From Blasia pusilla (Eukaryota > Marchantiophyta > Marchantiopsida > Blasiales), in NCBI GenBank assembly GCA_050084515.1, contig CM114272.1, positions 62,310,001 to 62,374,000 on the forward strand: a DNA stretch of 64,000 bases. Reading direction: 5' to 3'. Below the pieces are notes generated by a model, which saw nothing but the letters and a program-made list of their open reading frames with translations, ran no database searches and was not told the DNA's origin. Below are positions 1 to 12,356 of this stretch, piece by piece. The translations under genes and the position numbers were made by a program. How positions within the stretch are numbered: position 1 is the first letter of the stretch; each line of letters opens with the position of its first letter.

Positions 1-3000
1 TCGAAATATTTAAAGATTTAAATATTTTTTCCCTTTAACGAAATGAAGTGATAAATCATCGTGTAACTATTTCTGGACGAAAATAAAACAATTCTTCCAA
101 ATGAGTTCCGATGCAACGAATAAATCATTACGCCATTCATTTTTATTAAAATAAAATAAAGACCTCAATAAGGTAACGGATAAGAACGAACGGAGCGCCG
201 CGCCGGGTGACGTCGAACTATCTATCCTCCGTCCATTTCCCTCCATCAATGAGAAGTCCGTCCGTGCACAAGAGCGACCCACGACGGAGTGAGTGACTCA
301 GCAGAAGATGGATGGCCCGACATCCAATCCAACGGAACTCATTATTGGACGGACGAATAAACCGTACGTCCCAGCGTTCCATCCGTCCGACGGATGTGCG
401 TTTGCTTTTAGATCCGGCGTCGTCGGTGGGTAGCTCAAAAGAGAGTGAGTGATCAAAGCACTGCAACTGCTCATTGACAAATCCACTTTCAAGGGCTAAA
501 AAACGGAGGCTATGGCGGATATGGTGTAGCATAATAAATTCGGTGGGAAAGGATTGTCACCCTCACAAATAATATTAGAGAAAATAGAATTGGAATAATA
601 TTCAATGGTATTAGAATACCTCAAAAGCATAGAAGAGAGCTTCAAAAAGTCAATGGATATTTAAACCACAATTGGTGTGAGGATAAGGAATGGGGAAATC
701 CTTCTAATAGTACTAGTAGGAGTCCATGTGGACTGGGCATGTGTACTTCCATACTTTTCCACTTTATAATATCATTAATTCAGATATTAGGTCCATGTGA
801 GTCTTTTTAAAGCAGCTCGCTCCGCGACATCTCTTGGAGGCTCCGAGGCTTCGATGTTTCTAAACTCTACTATGTGTCTCTTTGGAACGTGAGAAGTAAG
901 TCGGTGTTGAAGCTCCCATGTTAGTAGAAATTAGTATGAATGATAGAGGAGGTCCAATCTTGCCGAAAAAAACTTTCGCGCGTATATAGAATCGGGTCTA
1001 GTTTTGACCAGTGGGAATCTATGTTTCCAATTGGCTTCACTCCTTTGGGAGTAGAAATTAAACCAAAAAAAAACCCCCTTGTCCGATTATAGTGTAGATT
1101 ATTGAACACAACTTTTGAATTGGTGACTATATTGTTAACTAAGATTTCACTTGGTTTTGGTTTCTAAATCTTTTTTGGGTACTTTTTATGGGTTTTTTTT
1201 TCATTTTTCTCTTGTTCAGGTTTCAGGGGATTCCTCGTTTTGTTCTCCTTCCCTCCAACCTATTGTGGTTTAAGAATTTTTCTTCCATTTTAACTTTTGG
1301 ATTTCGCAAAAGAAAACCTTCAAAATTTGGGGATAAGACACAAGCACTTAGAGTGAATCTAAGAAGACATCCACCGATAAATATGAATGGGATGAAACAA
1401 CTAGAACACATTAGAGGATACTAAATTTTGAAGACAAACTGTGCAGGGATTTAGATTGTGTTGGGGTTCGAGAAGTTCTCATGTAGAGCGTAGCTTGCTC
1501 CCTTTTTTATAGTATTCGCAAACAAATCCAGAATTGTACTTTGAATTTTGGACTTCAACACTCTGCTGCTCATGGTGTTTTTACGATTTAAGAAAAACCC
1601 CATCTATTCTCAACTAATTGCATCATGTTGCACAATCCCACACACTTCTGGAAAAAAGCCAAAGTTTTTTCTTCATCTTAATGCTCTTTCATCTTCCCAT
1701 GTGTCCTTAATTTATGGCGAAGATCCTCATCTTCCTGATTGTACATCTTTCCCTCTGGTTTGTTGAAGTTATTTCCCCTCTTGGGCTATTTTGTACTTTC
1801 CTTGTTTTCTCAAGGGGTTTTCCAATGTAGTAAACTATGAAATTTTTTTATCTCTCAAAACATAAACCTATTTGGTGCTAGGGTACTTGTCCCAACAAGC
1901 TTCAAAAGATCGTAGGCCTATCATCTTTTTCCACATTCCAAATAATAACAATGTCTAAACTTGAGAATATTGAGAGTCTAAGATTGTTGTAAAGTTGAAA
2001 TTAAATAAAAAAAAATAGTATTACTGAAAATCGAACCTCCACAATCAGTTGGGGAAATTATTTGGCTGCATAAGTAATTAGTCATCATCTTCCTTTTTTT
2101 TAAATTCTTTGAGTTTCCCCGATGTTCCAATTGTTTATATATGCTGCAAAGCCAATAATAAATAAAAGAAAAAAGAAAAAGAAACCATGCTCCTGGTGTG
2201 GAGATTTCCAAAGCAATATACTCTATGATACTTAATACATAAAGTAGAAGGCCCTCATGCATGCCTTAAAGAGAGCATCATAAAACCGTGATTGAAAAAA
2301 AAAATAGAAGAGAGTAATCATAGAGTTCTAAAGTATTTTACAATCTCATAGGTAAGGGGTTAGAAAAAATGCTTTCAACCCATTTAAGGAACTTCATGCC
2401 CGTAAGGAGAAGGATCTTCATTCACAATATAAAAGGGAAATAGGAATATATCCATGGACAAAGAGGTGGGGAAAAGGTTATAGAGTGTTAAAACAAGAAA
2501 AAGGGTGAGAAAATATAAATATATACATAAAAGAAATTTCGCTTATAATTCAAAGCTAGTACATTCATGAAATAGCCTAGAACTCGCGTTTTTGCTTATT
2601 TTAAACCATTAAAAATTTTACGATAAGTTTCTAAAAATGCAACCTAGACTAGGCAACATGGAGCATATAAAAAACAATAAAGATAAAAGTTTAAATAGTC
2701 TATAGTAGGAAACTAATATAAGGAGATATCACATCCAGCATACACAGAATTATTAAAAGAACCTTACTTATATTATGAGATAGTGTGGATCCACATGGTT
2801 CTTATGAAATATTTTTATAAGAAATGATTATGGTATTGATGATGATTTGATGAAGAAGAAATTATAATTCAATCCAACCAAATGCCTTATTTATAATGGT
2901 TGTCTCTATTACTTTGGATTAAATTTTGAGTTAAGAATTAATTTAAGTATTTGGATTGTATGACGTGGTGGAAAAAGTTAAGATTGAGACATAATGGAAG

Positions 3001-5560
3001 GATATCCCTATAGGATTGGTTTTCCATTCTAATGACATAGTTGATAGCAAACATCATAAGGCATTGAAATACAATGTAACGTCACTTACATGGGAATGGA
3101 GAGTATTTTCTTGGGGTACTTAGATAGGTGTCAATTTTGCTTGGTTGAGAATTACATGTTAAGGAGATATGAAACTTGAGTTTGCAAGTATAGCTTAGTT
3201 TAGGATACATCTCGGACTATTCTAAGGAACTTAATACTTGAGGTAAGTCTTTAATTTTAGGGACATCCAATTATGGAAGGTACCTCTCGACTTGCTATAA
3301 GGGATTTAGGGCTAGAGAGGTGAATTGTGTGTACTACCACATTGGTCACCAAGGAGAGGGAGAGGACCCACTATTATACCTCAAGAAGCGAGAGTTTGGT
3401 AACTTATTCTCTCTTTGTTGAACAGTCTTCCATGAGGCGGCGGACCTATATTGTCTTGCCTTATGAGTGACCTCAAGCCTCTTACTATGAGAGTGGATTC
3501 TAAAGAGAGATTTTTTATGTAAGAGTATCGAAATACTTCAGATTTCTTAGAGGATTTTTCAAATATGATTTTAAATATTTATAATTTTCATGATTGAGTC
3601 TGGTTTCCAAGTTATTAAGCTTGTTGAATCATGACAACAATGTATGATATATAGTGATATGTATACGTACGAAAAAAAAGACCAAGAAATTCTACATACA
3701 TGATTGGATAGAAAGTTATTTTGGATTTTTTAAAAATAAGTCTTCACACTTTAAATTAATCTCTAAGTCCAATATGGACTTTTAATTCATCATGATCCAC
3801 AAACTTGGATAAGGTCACACATGAAATTTTAAATTTTCCACTTAAGCCACCCTAAATTTAGCATGCTATAATATGGGTGTTTTGAAAGCCTCTCTCAAAA
3901 CCCCCATTACCATGGAATATTATCAGTGCATGAGAGGTGGCATCCCTTGAGGATTCAAAGTTGAGCATAAATAGTCAACACATTACAACTACGACCAATC
4001 GGTTTACCTCATTGAAACAATGGGTTATGCCCTGAGTTCTACTCTCAATAACATAAGCATTCTCTTCCGATGGAATTGATCTATATTTTTATCCCAAAAT
4101 ATTTTTTATCTATTGGGAGATGTAGGGATCGTGGATTCTATGTATTGAGACTTGGTGTGACAAGCTACCCATATAACAAGCTTCGCATTTGATGCATCAA
4201 TTGGAATAAAGGAGAATCAAAGCATGAAGTTATATACTAGGATATGCAATTGATGACTTTATTCTATTTGCAGGATACGGCCTAGTGCTAAAAGACAAAC
4301 CGTGGATAAAGTATTTTGGCACTTCCACATATATTTTGATAATTTCCCCAAGATATGTGGTCATGACTCTCGTAAGAATCATTGGCTTGCCCATTGTCAT
4401 AATCCTTCTCTCTTGATTATCACTACTTACTATCAAATATGTATATTGGGTGCAATGTAATGGGCATAGGCATTGGGTTTTAAGCATCTCGCCAAATTGG
4501 TTGGAGTCCCTCATTACACCCTACATTCACAATGGAAAAAAAATTAATGCTCGTGTGCAATTTGTTCCAAGCGACTAATTGTGTACATTTTGAAGTTTTC
4601 ATTGAGCCAATTTTAATGCCTTTAAGTAATTTATTCTTCATTTCATTGTGCAATGTTAATGGCCTCCTCTCTTCCTTTCGAATTTTCTCACTTTCTTTTA
4701 GTTTTGTTTTTATAAGAAAAAAGATTGAAATCAAAGGATTAAGATAGATATGAAAGTGCACATAACTAATATATCCTTATTATAAAGGGTGGTTGTTGTC
4801 ATTTCACTTGAGACATAGAAATATTTACAAAGTCATAACACCATTTCATACATCCCATTAGTGGGATTGAGATTTGAGAAATCAATTTTTTGTAATTGAA
4901 AATTTTCAGAATAGGGAAACCAAATTTGATAAGATTTGGAATACTTTTTATTTTAAGAATAGTATTTTCCGTAGATGATAAATGATTTTTTGGATGATTT
5001 CTTTATCAACATCACTTTGAGGATAACTTCTTAATTTACAAACCATTATGTGATTTTTTAAAAATCTTATAATAATACGAGAAAAATCCTTTTAAATTTT
5101 TATTATGGACGGGAGACTAGTCTATAGTAGCGAGAACCCATGGTACACACTCCACTAATAATCATATAGCAAAAATCAAGATCTCTTGTTAGGGCGTATT
5201 ATAGAAAAAAATTTCCCTCGAGTATGTAAGATAATATTTTCATACATTGAGAAATGGCATTCCCTTCATATCTATATAATTGAAAAAAGGATAGGATTAG
5301 AAAAACTCTCCTCCTATGTTGATATATATCTTTTTAAAGCCTTTTTTTATTGAGGTGGTAATTAAACCAAGGTGCGACCCTTTTGAGAGGTGTGGGAGGA
5401 GATAGAAATGAGCCTAAATGGCAAGGAAAAAAAATTAAGAGAAGGGGTCTAAATGAAGAGGAAAAAGAAATTTATTTTAGTGTCAACATGATGAAAAATT
5501 AATTTTAATTATTAATGCTTTTGAAATGCTCCTTCGTCGATTCTACTTCGAGGGAGGAAA
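1..5560. other. AT-rich intergenic region, no gene recognised
   Basis: The stretch is AT-rich, with many homopolymer runs and only short scattered ORFs of under about 100 codons. None resembles a known family. The first 500 bases are somewhat GC-richer. I see no tRNA-like B box, LTR termini or transposase motif. Old, unrecognisable transposon debris is likely but not demonstrable by eye. Confidence 0.6.
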
Positions 5561-7856
5561 AGTGATCTTAAATACTCTCTAGACTCCAAAAAACGGAGTG
5601 TTTATTATGGGATTCATAGAAAAGTGAAATATTCATTAGAAACAGAACCCCAAAATACCCGTCTCCTTGAAACTGGGAATATTGGAAATAATATAAACAA
5701 TCGCCAACAAACAAACGAAACTTTTTCCACCCTCTTCTCAGAAATCGGTTCGAACCATGATCCACGAACACATGTCTAACCGCCGTCTCGAGTCGGGCAA
5801 AGAAAAGAAGCCGATTTACGTCCCCATCCCTAGACCACCACGTAACGGTGTCTACTGCCGTTCCGAGACTTGACTCGGGGGGTAACAAACACCCAACTCC
5901 TCCACGAAAGGGAAGGAAAGGAAAGGAGCTCCTCCACCCACCACCGTCCGCACAGATGCGGACGAAGAATCGCGCTTTCAGTTGTCGCGGTCGTGTCAAC
6001 ATATAGTCTCGCGGAGAAACAGAGAGCCGCTGAGTCAAAAAGATCCGGCACTGGCATCGCGATCCATGACGAGCGAACGACGCACTCGCCCGCCTCCACC
6101 AGAACGCGGCCCGAGCTCGAGCTTCGACATGTACGAGTGTAGAGTGTCTCAAGGAAAGGAAAAAGAGGCGAATCAAAAAGCTCTCCCGCGGGCATCGTTT
6201 CCCATGACCGCTCCTCTGATTACAGCTGTGGCTACTATATACTGTGTGCGAATGCTTCCCGCACACCCGACCTCAAAAGTAGGTGCGAGACCTGCCAACC
6301 TCAGTCCGCGCCAGCTCCAGGAATCTGCACCTCCGCTTTGCTACAATTATGATCGGTGTTGTCATAGTGCTTCCTAGTGACCGTTGACAGCCAACTTACG
6401 CAAATCCCGATGGGCAGGGGGGGAAGAGGAGCGGGAGGGAGGGAGCCAGGCTCCGGTCTGCGAGAGCTGACGAGCTATCGACCCAGAGCTGCCTTTAATG
6501 GACGGGTCAGGGGCGGGCGCTGTGTTCGACGCCGTCTCGCGGCGCTGCGCGACGTCGGCGCTTCGCTTTTTCTGCTCGCCCTGCGACGGATCGCGGAGGA
6601 GGGAGTGACGCCCCGGGCCTCCGATCAGGAGGACTTCGAATTTCGCCGCGTTCTGCAGAAATCACGCGCTGGCGAACGATTCGTGCGAAGGAGGTGTGGT
6701 CCCGGATTTACGCGAACGCAAGTGACGTGCTGCTTTCCGCGAGAGTTGTCTCGAGGAGTGACTGTCCTCGACTCGACATCCACTTTGCCACCGACGGGCA
6801 GAAGGGTTGTCGGCGGGATAACTCATGGCAACCAGACTCGCGTGGAGAAAAAGTCGCACTGATTCGGCTCATCCGCTTGAATCAGGTCCGAGATGGAACC
6901 GATCACGTGTGCTAACAGGAGGATGCCGTCACGGGAGGCGAGAGAAAACGCACAGCGAAAGCTCGACGGACTCCAACATGCCACAGCAGAATTGACGGAA
7001 CAATCATCCGCTTAAATCGGGTCGAAGATGGGGGGAGCGGGCATCAAGTGCGTCCTAGATCGAGGGATTCCGTCACGGGAGGCGAAGGAATATACTGACA
7101 AAGAAAGCTCGAGGCATCCGAACATGCCGCAACAGAATTGACGGGACGAAGAGGGCGTCCCCCCATCCAAATCGGAGTCGCGCACATGACATGACAGATG
7201 TGGGAAAAATGTGAAAACTCGCTTATACAGATAGGCCCAAACGGGCCCGTTCATAGCATTATACAACTGGCACCTTAGTTTTACAGGTAGATTTGCTTCT
7301 AGAGTCTCGAACATGTGATCCGAGGCAGAAACCTATGTGCTACGCGGTTCCCCTTAATAAATGAAGGGCAGAGAATGGCTGCTGCCGGTACCAGATGTAA
7401 GTTGGGACTGTTCTACATACAACAATGAATGGCGGCTACAGTCTTGGCTCTTACCTAATTCCACTGGATTGAAAGAATTATGCACCGGAAAGCGTTCGGC
7501 AGTCGTCTTCATCCAGTTCAGTGACAGGAGCGTCCGCTCCACCGTACACATCGAATTGTCCGACTCCTTGACACCAAGAAACGTCTAGCTTAACTCCAAT
7601 GATGCAGATTGTTGCCAGCCCGCAGTGCGGTGGTAGGTCCATGATCGAGGGAAAAACCTCCGGGAGGCACCTCGAAGATGCACGAAACCGCACCAATCCT
7701 CAAGGCTGGCAAAGTGGGGAGGGAGCTCTTCTTATGTACAAAGTCCAGACTAGGGAAAAAGGAGACTAGCAAGAATTGTTGGGCCGTTTCAGGACAGCAT
7801 TGCAAAATAATACAGGACCTAAACTTGCATTCGGGTCGTAGTGAGATTAGGTGAAG
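5561..7856. other. GC-richer region downstream of the DUF3527 gene
   Basis: Base composition rises sharply near 5.7 kb and stays high. Two longer ORFs occur here, 5568-6266 on minus and 6377-6862 on plus. Both are rich in Arg and Ser as expected from chance ORFs in GC-rich DNA, and neither matches a family I know. The part just below 7857 should contain the 3' UTR of the minus-strand DUF3527 gene. I cannot place its poly(A) site. Confidence 0.4.
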
Positions 7857-10800
7857 TTATGCCCTGCCGAAAGGAGAGAGAGGAGGGTCAGGGCAGACCA
7901 GTTGGTAGTTCATTAAAGGCTTCAACGAAGACGCTACATCATTGGGCCTACTGGGGAACGATCGAATCGTCGGTGCGGTGGTAAAGTTAGGATTGTTGGT
8001 GGTGCTGCCGCTACTTGTTTTCACTGGCTTGATGGGTGTTCGCCGTTTCGCCACCTCTCCAGGCTTCTTCGTCGCGTTAAGTGGATCTCGGCTATGTAAG
8101 ACTGCGACGGCCGTGGCGAAGGCATGGAGGGAAGAAATGGGAGCTTGGACACCAATAGTATAGCAGCCCTCGCGCAAGGCGGTCATCGTCAATCCCACAG
8201 TTTCCTGCTTCTTACCCTGGCAATCCATCCACGAGTGACAACAGCGTTAGGTTCGGTACGGGATCCAAAGCAATTTTAGGCGATGATGTCAACGGTCAAA
8301 GCACCATATTCCATGCACGTTATGATTCCTAGTGCTGTCGAACTCCAGACGAAGAAAAGACGCCCGTAGGAATTTTAAATGAAAGCAATTTGCTACAGGT
8401 CTAAACCACACGCGCGGATCATTTCGTCGTCAATTCTGTAGAGGTTTCTGTGTTCTAGGGGTTTCGCACAGGCTGTTGAGCATAGAGGGAGGGAGGGAGG
8501 GAGGGAGGGGAAGGAAGAGGAGAGAATGGAGAATTACCTGCAACAGTAGCAGCAAGGTGTTATCTTGTGAATCAGTGACATTGGAGGCAGTGTCCGCATT
8601 GGACGACTTGCAACCTGGCTCCACTCTTTGATTGCTGATGACCGTTAGGCCACAGCCCAAATCCCAGCTGCCACAATCACACTTTCCCCCAGATCGCCAT
8701 CTCTCAATCAAAGGCTGGGGCCCATCTATTCCATTCGCACTACAGCCGTGATTTCCTGCTGGCAGAATTAAAGTGATGCTCATACCGCGATTTAGCTGTT
8801 CATCCACAGAAGTGTACCCGCAAGAACCGCAGCTCTGATCGCTACAGCAGACGCGACCTTCAGAAGGATTGCCCGCCTCACAATTGGCACCTGCATTGGC
8901 CTTGGCACACGCTGCCGAATCAGTGCTTGGAGATACATCACCACCTCGGGCACCATCCCCGGGAGAAGCTCCGCCTCCCGATTTGTCTCCCGAGACTTTC
9001 TTGAGAAAATTAATACCCCAGCCCCATTTATCTCCCGCAGTGGTTGCTTTCTCCTGCTCCTTCTCCATGGGAGCTCTAACGACAACCGCAGCGAGCTCAC
9101 TCTGAGAATGGGCACCAGACCTCAAGGTCACCTTAGACTCGGTTTCATCCACCGTTTCCGAATCACTCCATGACTCTTGGAATCCACAGTTTCCCAATTT
9201 CATGTTATACTGCAACGGACTTCCAAGAATCACATGTCTTTCCAGCTGCCTCAATCGAGACACTCCTTTGTCGAGGCTTGATGTGCCTCTCTCGAGACCC
9301 GACAGCGCCTTGAGAGTAACTCCCGAGGTCATACTGAGGGACACGTACCGAGAAGGAAGGGTAAGAGAGGGGACATGGCCGGAAGTACTCTCCGGGGTGG
9401 TAGACACAACGCCACCAGGAGAAGGCAAGCTGAAGTAGGTCGAACTTGGAGATGAAAATGAAGAAGAGGGCAGTCGGGGAGATCTCAAAGGGGTGGTATC
9501 CCAGGACGAGAAGCTGGATCTAGGGTAACTGCTCGAGGTAGCCGGGCCAGATATCGACATCTCCTTAATTTTGGCATCCAGCAACACGAACTCCGACTCC
9601 ACGAAGTTCTGCACACCACTGCAGCTCATTACCGGGCAAATCGTAGATGTGACCTTCATGTTCCCGGCAAAATCCGAGCTGGGCTTCTCCTTCTTCCCCC
9701 ATTGCCTCCAATTGGCCTTCCCCTTGCCTTTGCCTTTGTACGAATGAAAAGTGTAGAGATGGGTAACCCCATCGTGAAATCCAGCGTCGACCCTCTGCGT
9801 CTTCGCCACGAAAATCTCCTCGGATTCGTCCATGATGAGACTGTAGCTAGGAAGCCCATCACGAGTGAGCACACACTGCAAACGACCTGACTTGCGCTCG
9901 GGTGCGACGATTGGAGCAGTGTTCGAAGTGTCGGACACCTGATGCTCCCCTTGCGAGAAGTAAGGAGGTCTACCGGGACCTCTCTTTGAGGTGGGCAGGC
10001 AACGAACACCTTTCAAGACCGGGCCAAATGGTCGGCATAGCACTTCGAGCTCTAGAGCTAGATTCTTCGGTACGTGCCTCGAAAGCCTGCTCCCCGCCTT
10101 CGCGGCTGCTTGTACACCGCCATTCACGACTCGCTTGGCTGGGACGCCTGTTCTCAGCGCTCTCTTCGGAGAACCGGGCAGCACGACCACCTTGCCACTC
10201 TTGGTCTGATGGGATCTCGATTTCTCTTGCGATCCGTCGTTGAGACCGTAAACTGCAGACCACGATGCTAGGATGGACGCCCTCGACTCCTTGGAAGGAT
10301 CCCTCCACGCCACTCTCACAGGACTGGCACCGCTCCTCCCAGGCACTTTGAGGGTATCAGCACTCGCACCCTTTTCAACGCCCGGGTTGATCTTTCGCAG
10401 GACGGTAGAAGTCCGCGACTCCTTGAATGCAGCCTCCAGGTTCCGCACAGGCGGACTAGGTGACACTGTGGTTGTAATTCCCCTTCTGGCTGCGAGCTCT
10501 CTTTCTTGAGCTGCAAGAGCTCTCAGCGATTGCACGGGCTTCATGTGACCCTTCTCTGCCCAAAGCCATTCGATACATGCGGCAGTGACCTTAGCGGGGC
10601 TGTCCCCGTCCACCCACTGCGCACCGCATTGAGGTTTCTGATTCGCGTTAGTACGACCAAATTGCGCTTTGTGGCGCAGAGAAGGAATGGCAGTGAAGGC
10701 AAGATGCTGACTCAAGACGGATCCTAGACTGCGAGCTCTTCTCGAGGGGACTTCTCGAGTGTTGGGCTTCGAGCTCCTTTTCTCGAGACCCGCAATCGAT

Positions 10801-12356
10801 TTGCCAGGAACAGGAGGACGATTGCCGTGTCGCTGAGCTTTCATAGTGGATACTCTGTCCACGCCCGTATATAGATGAACGTGAGTGTCGCTTGCGGAAC
10901 TCGGTGAGGGTTTACATATCGTCGATGAATCGGCATCTACGAAGTGAGTGTCGCTGCTCCAGTCGTCACCTCGATCTTCGGCATAGCTACTCCTTTCGTC
11001 CTCATCGAAGTCGGGCGCTTCACTGCCATTTCTGCAACCGGGCGGACCTCGTTCGGTGCTGATGCTGCGAGTACCGGACCAGTCAGAATCATGAGAGCTA
11101 CCGAAGAAGCTTTCGCTGTCCGGTGAATGAGTGGTAGCTGACTGGTACACTGTCGGAGTTGGAATACTCCTATCTGCGAATTCTTCCGAGCTTGCGTCTT
11201 CATCCTTCGATACCGTCGAGCTCTTACGATCGCTGGGAGAAAGACTCATGCTCACGATCGGCGAATCGGAATCTCCACTCTCAACCATTCTTCCATCCAA
11301 GAAGTTGAACTCCAGGAAACTGCTATCTTCCACTCCGCCTTCCTTGGGCTTCGCACCTTCACCGTCCGCTTTTGTTTTCCCCAGCAGAGTGAGCTCCACG
11401 GATTGCCCATCGTTAGGGACTCTTTCCTCACTGCTACCACCGGACTGCCTTGCCAAGGCGGACAAGGGAATTCGGACAGTAGAAAAGGAGTACCCGGGAA
11501 TGAAGTTGAATCCTGTCGCAGAGTAGTCTCCTTTGGCGAATGAGCTGCCCTCACTTCCGAAGGAAAATGAGGACGATTCGAGAGTAGAAACCAGGCTGGA
11601 AGTATCACTACCTGAAGGAGAATGGAAGATTCCCCTTCGAGACGAGGGTCGACTTCCCTTCAAATCGGCTTGACTCCATTTCTTCCCCACGAGATTCCAA
11701 TCTTCCACTCCAAAGCGGAGAGCCCGTTCTTCAAACGTCTCCTCTTTCCTTGATGGATCCTGCTTCGCGAGCGCAGAACCATCTGCACCGACTTCCTCGA
11801 GAGCACCACCAGCCCCACCGTTCTTGCAACCCAAAGGCTTCGCTTCGCACAAGACGTAGCTATCGATGGTCTTGTCGAAGTGATACTCAAAAGTCTCTTC
11901 CGAAACACACCTCGCGTGCCTCTGTACGGCACCGCTCAGCAGCTCCCCGGCACCCGGCTTCTTCGGCCCTCGCATCCCATCCAGATCTTTCCGCTTCACA
12001 AGGTCTTCATTTCCATCCCGAGAGATTCTGTAGTTCGGCGGCAAGTTATGTCCGAGAAACTCCTCATCCCACATCGCTTGCTCACCTGCGCTCAGCTCGG
12101 AAAGATCTCGCCTATTGCTCCCAGAATCTTTGCGCTTTGAGTGATGCTCGTCCACGGAGCCTTCCCGTGAGATCACGTAGTTCGGTGGCAGATCGTGGCC
12201 GAAGAACTCTTCGTCCCACATAGCCCTCACGTGGGAGTCGTCCGCTCCATCACACGACTTCGAGCCCACGCGGTATTGTGGATGAATACTCCGCAACGAT
12301 GCTAGTCTCCCGCCTCCCGTCCTCATGAAACCATGAGGCCGAGTGCTCTCGCGCAT
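7857..12356 (-). CDS. DUF3527 domain protein, two exons, 1392 aa
   Basis: Exon 1 is 12356-8538 and exon 2 is 8216-7857. The 321-bp intron has a CAG|GTAATT donor and a TTGCCAG acceptor, both in phase 0, so the reading frame continues. The family is recognised from the C-terminal part: SELAAVVVRAP (about residue 1084), then LILPAGNHG, then the hallmark RWRSGGKCDCGSWDLGC (about 1217-1234), and, in exon 2, a Leu-rich closing block ending near AVAVLHS. These are the conserved ends of the plant-only DUF3527 family, whose molecular function is not established. The N-terminal 800 residues are Ser-rich and apparently disordered, with a duplicated motif (AMWDEEF..H.LPPNY at 45-66 and 94-115). The start is the first in-frame Met and is not otherwise confirmed. 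Exon 1 read without splicing adds 35 residues and stops at 8430. Confidence 0.85.
8217..8537 (-). other. Intron of the DUF3527 gene with a CCCT-repeat pyrimidine tract
   Basis: The intron is inferred from the join between the DUF3527 core and its C-terminal block, which fall in separate ORFs but read continuously after splicing. Near its donor the intron holds a tetranucleotide repeat (gggagggaggga on the plus strand, about 8488-8512), pyrimidine-rich on the coding strand. If the intron is retained, the protein ends after 35 alternative residues instead of the 119-residue conserved tail. Confidence 0.75.
12012..12224 (-). repeat. Internal protein-coding duplication (two copies, 49-codon period)
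   Basis: Two copies of a 22-residue motif lie in the N-terminus of the DUF3527 protein. Copy 1 is coded by 12224-12159 and copy 2 by 12077-12012. Both read AMWDEEF, then a Gly-His step, LPPNY, an Ile-Ser-Arg step and an acidic residue or Gly. The linkers between copies are charged and dissimilar. Retention of the motif but not the linkers suggests selection on a short docking segment. Confidence 0.75.

Noticed and set aside
5568-6266. 232-codon minus-strand ORF
   Set aside because: No family similarity. It is rich in Arg, Ser and Phe like chance ORFs in GC-rich DNA, and overlapping ORFs in other frames are almost as long.
6377-6862. 161-codon plus-strand ORF
   Set aside because: Gly/Arg-rich start from a purine tract, no recognisable domain, and no supporting splice sites or neighbours.
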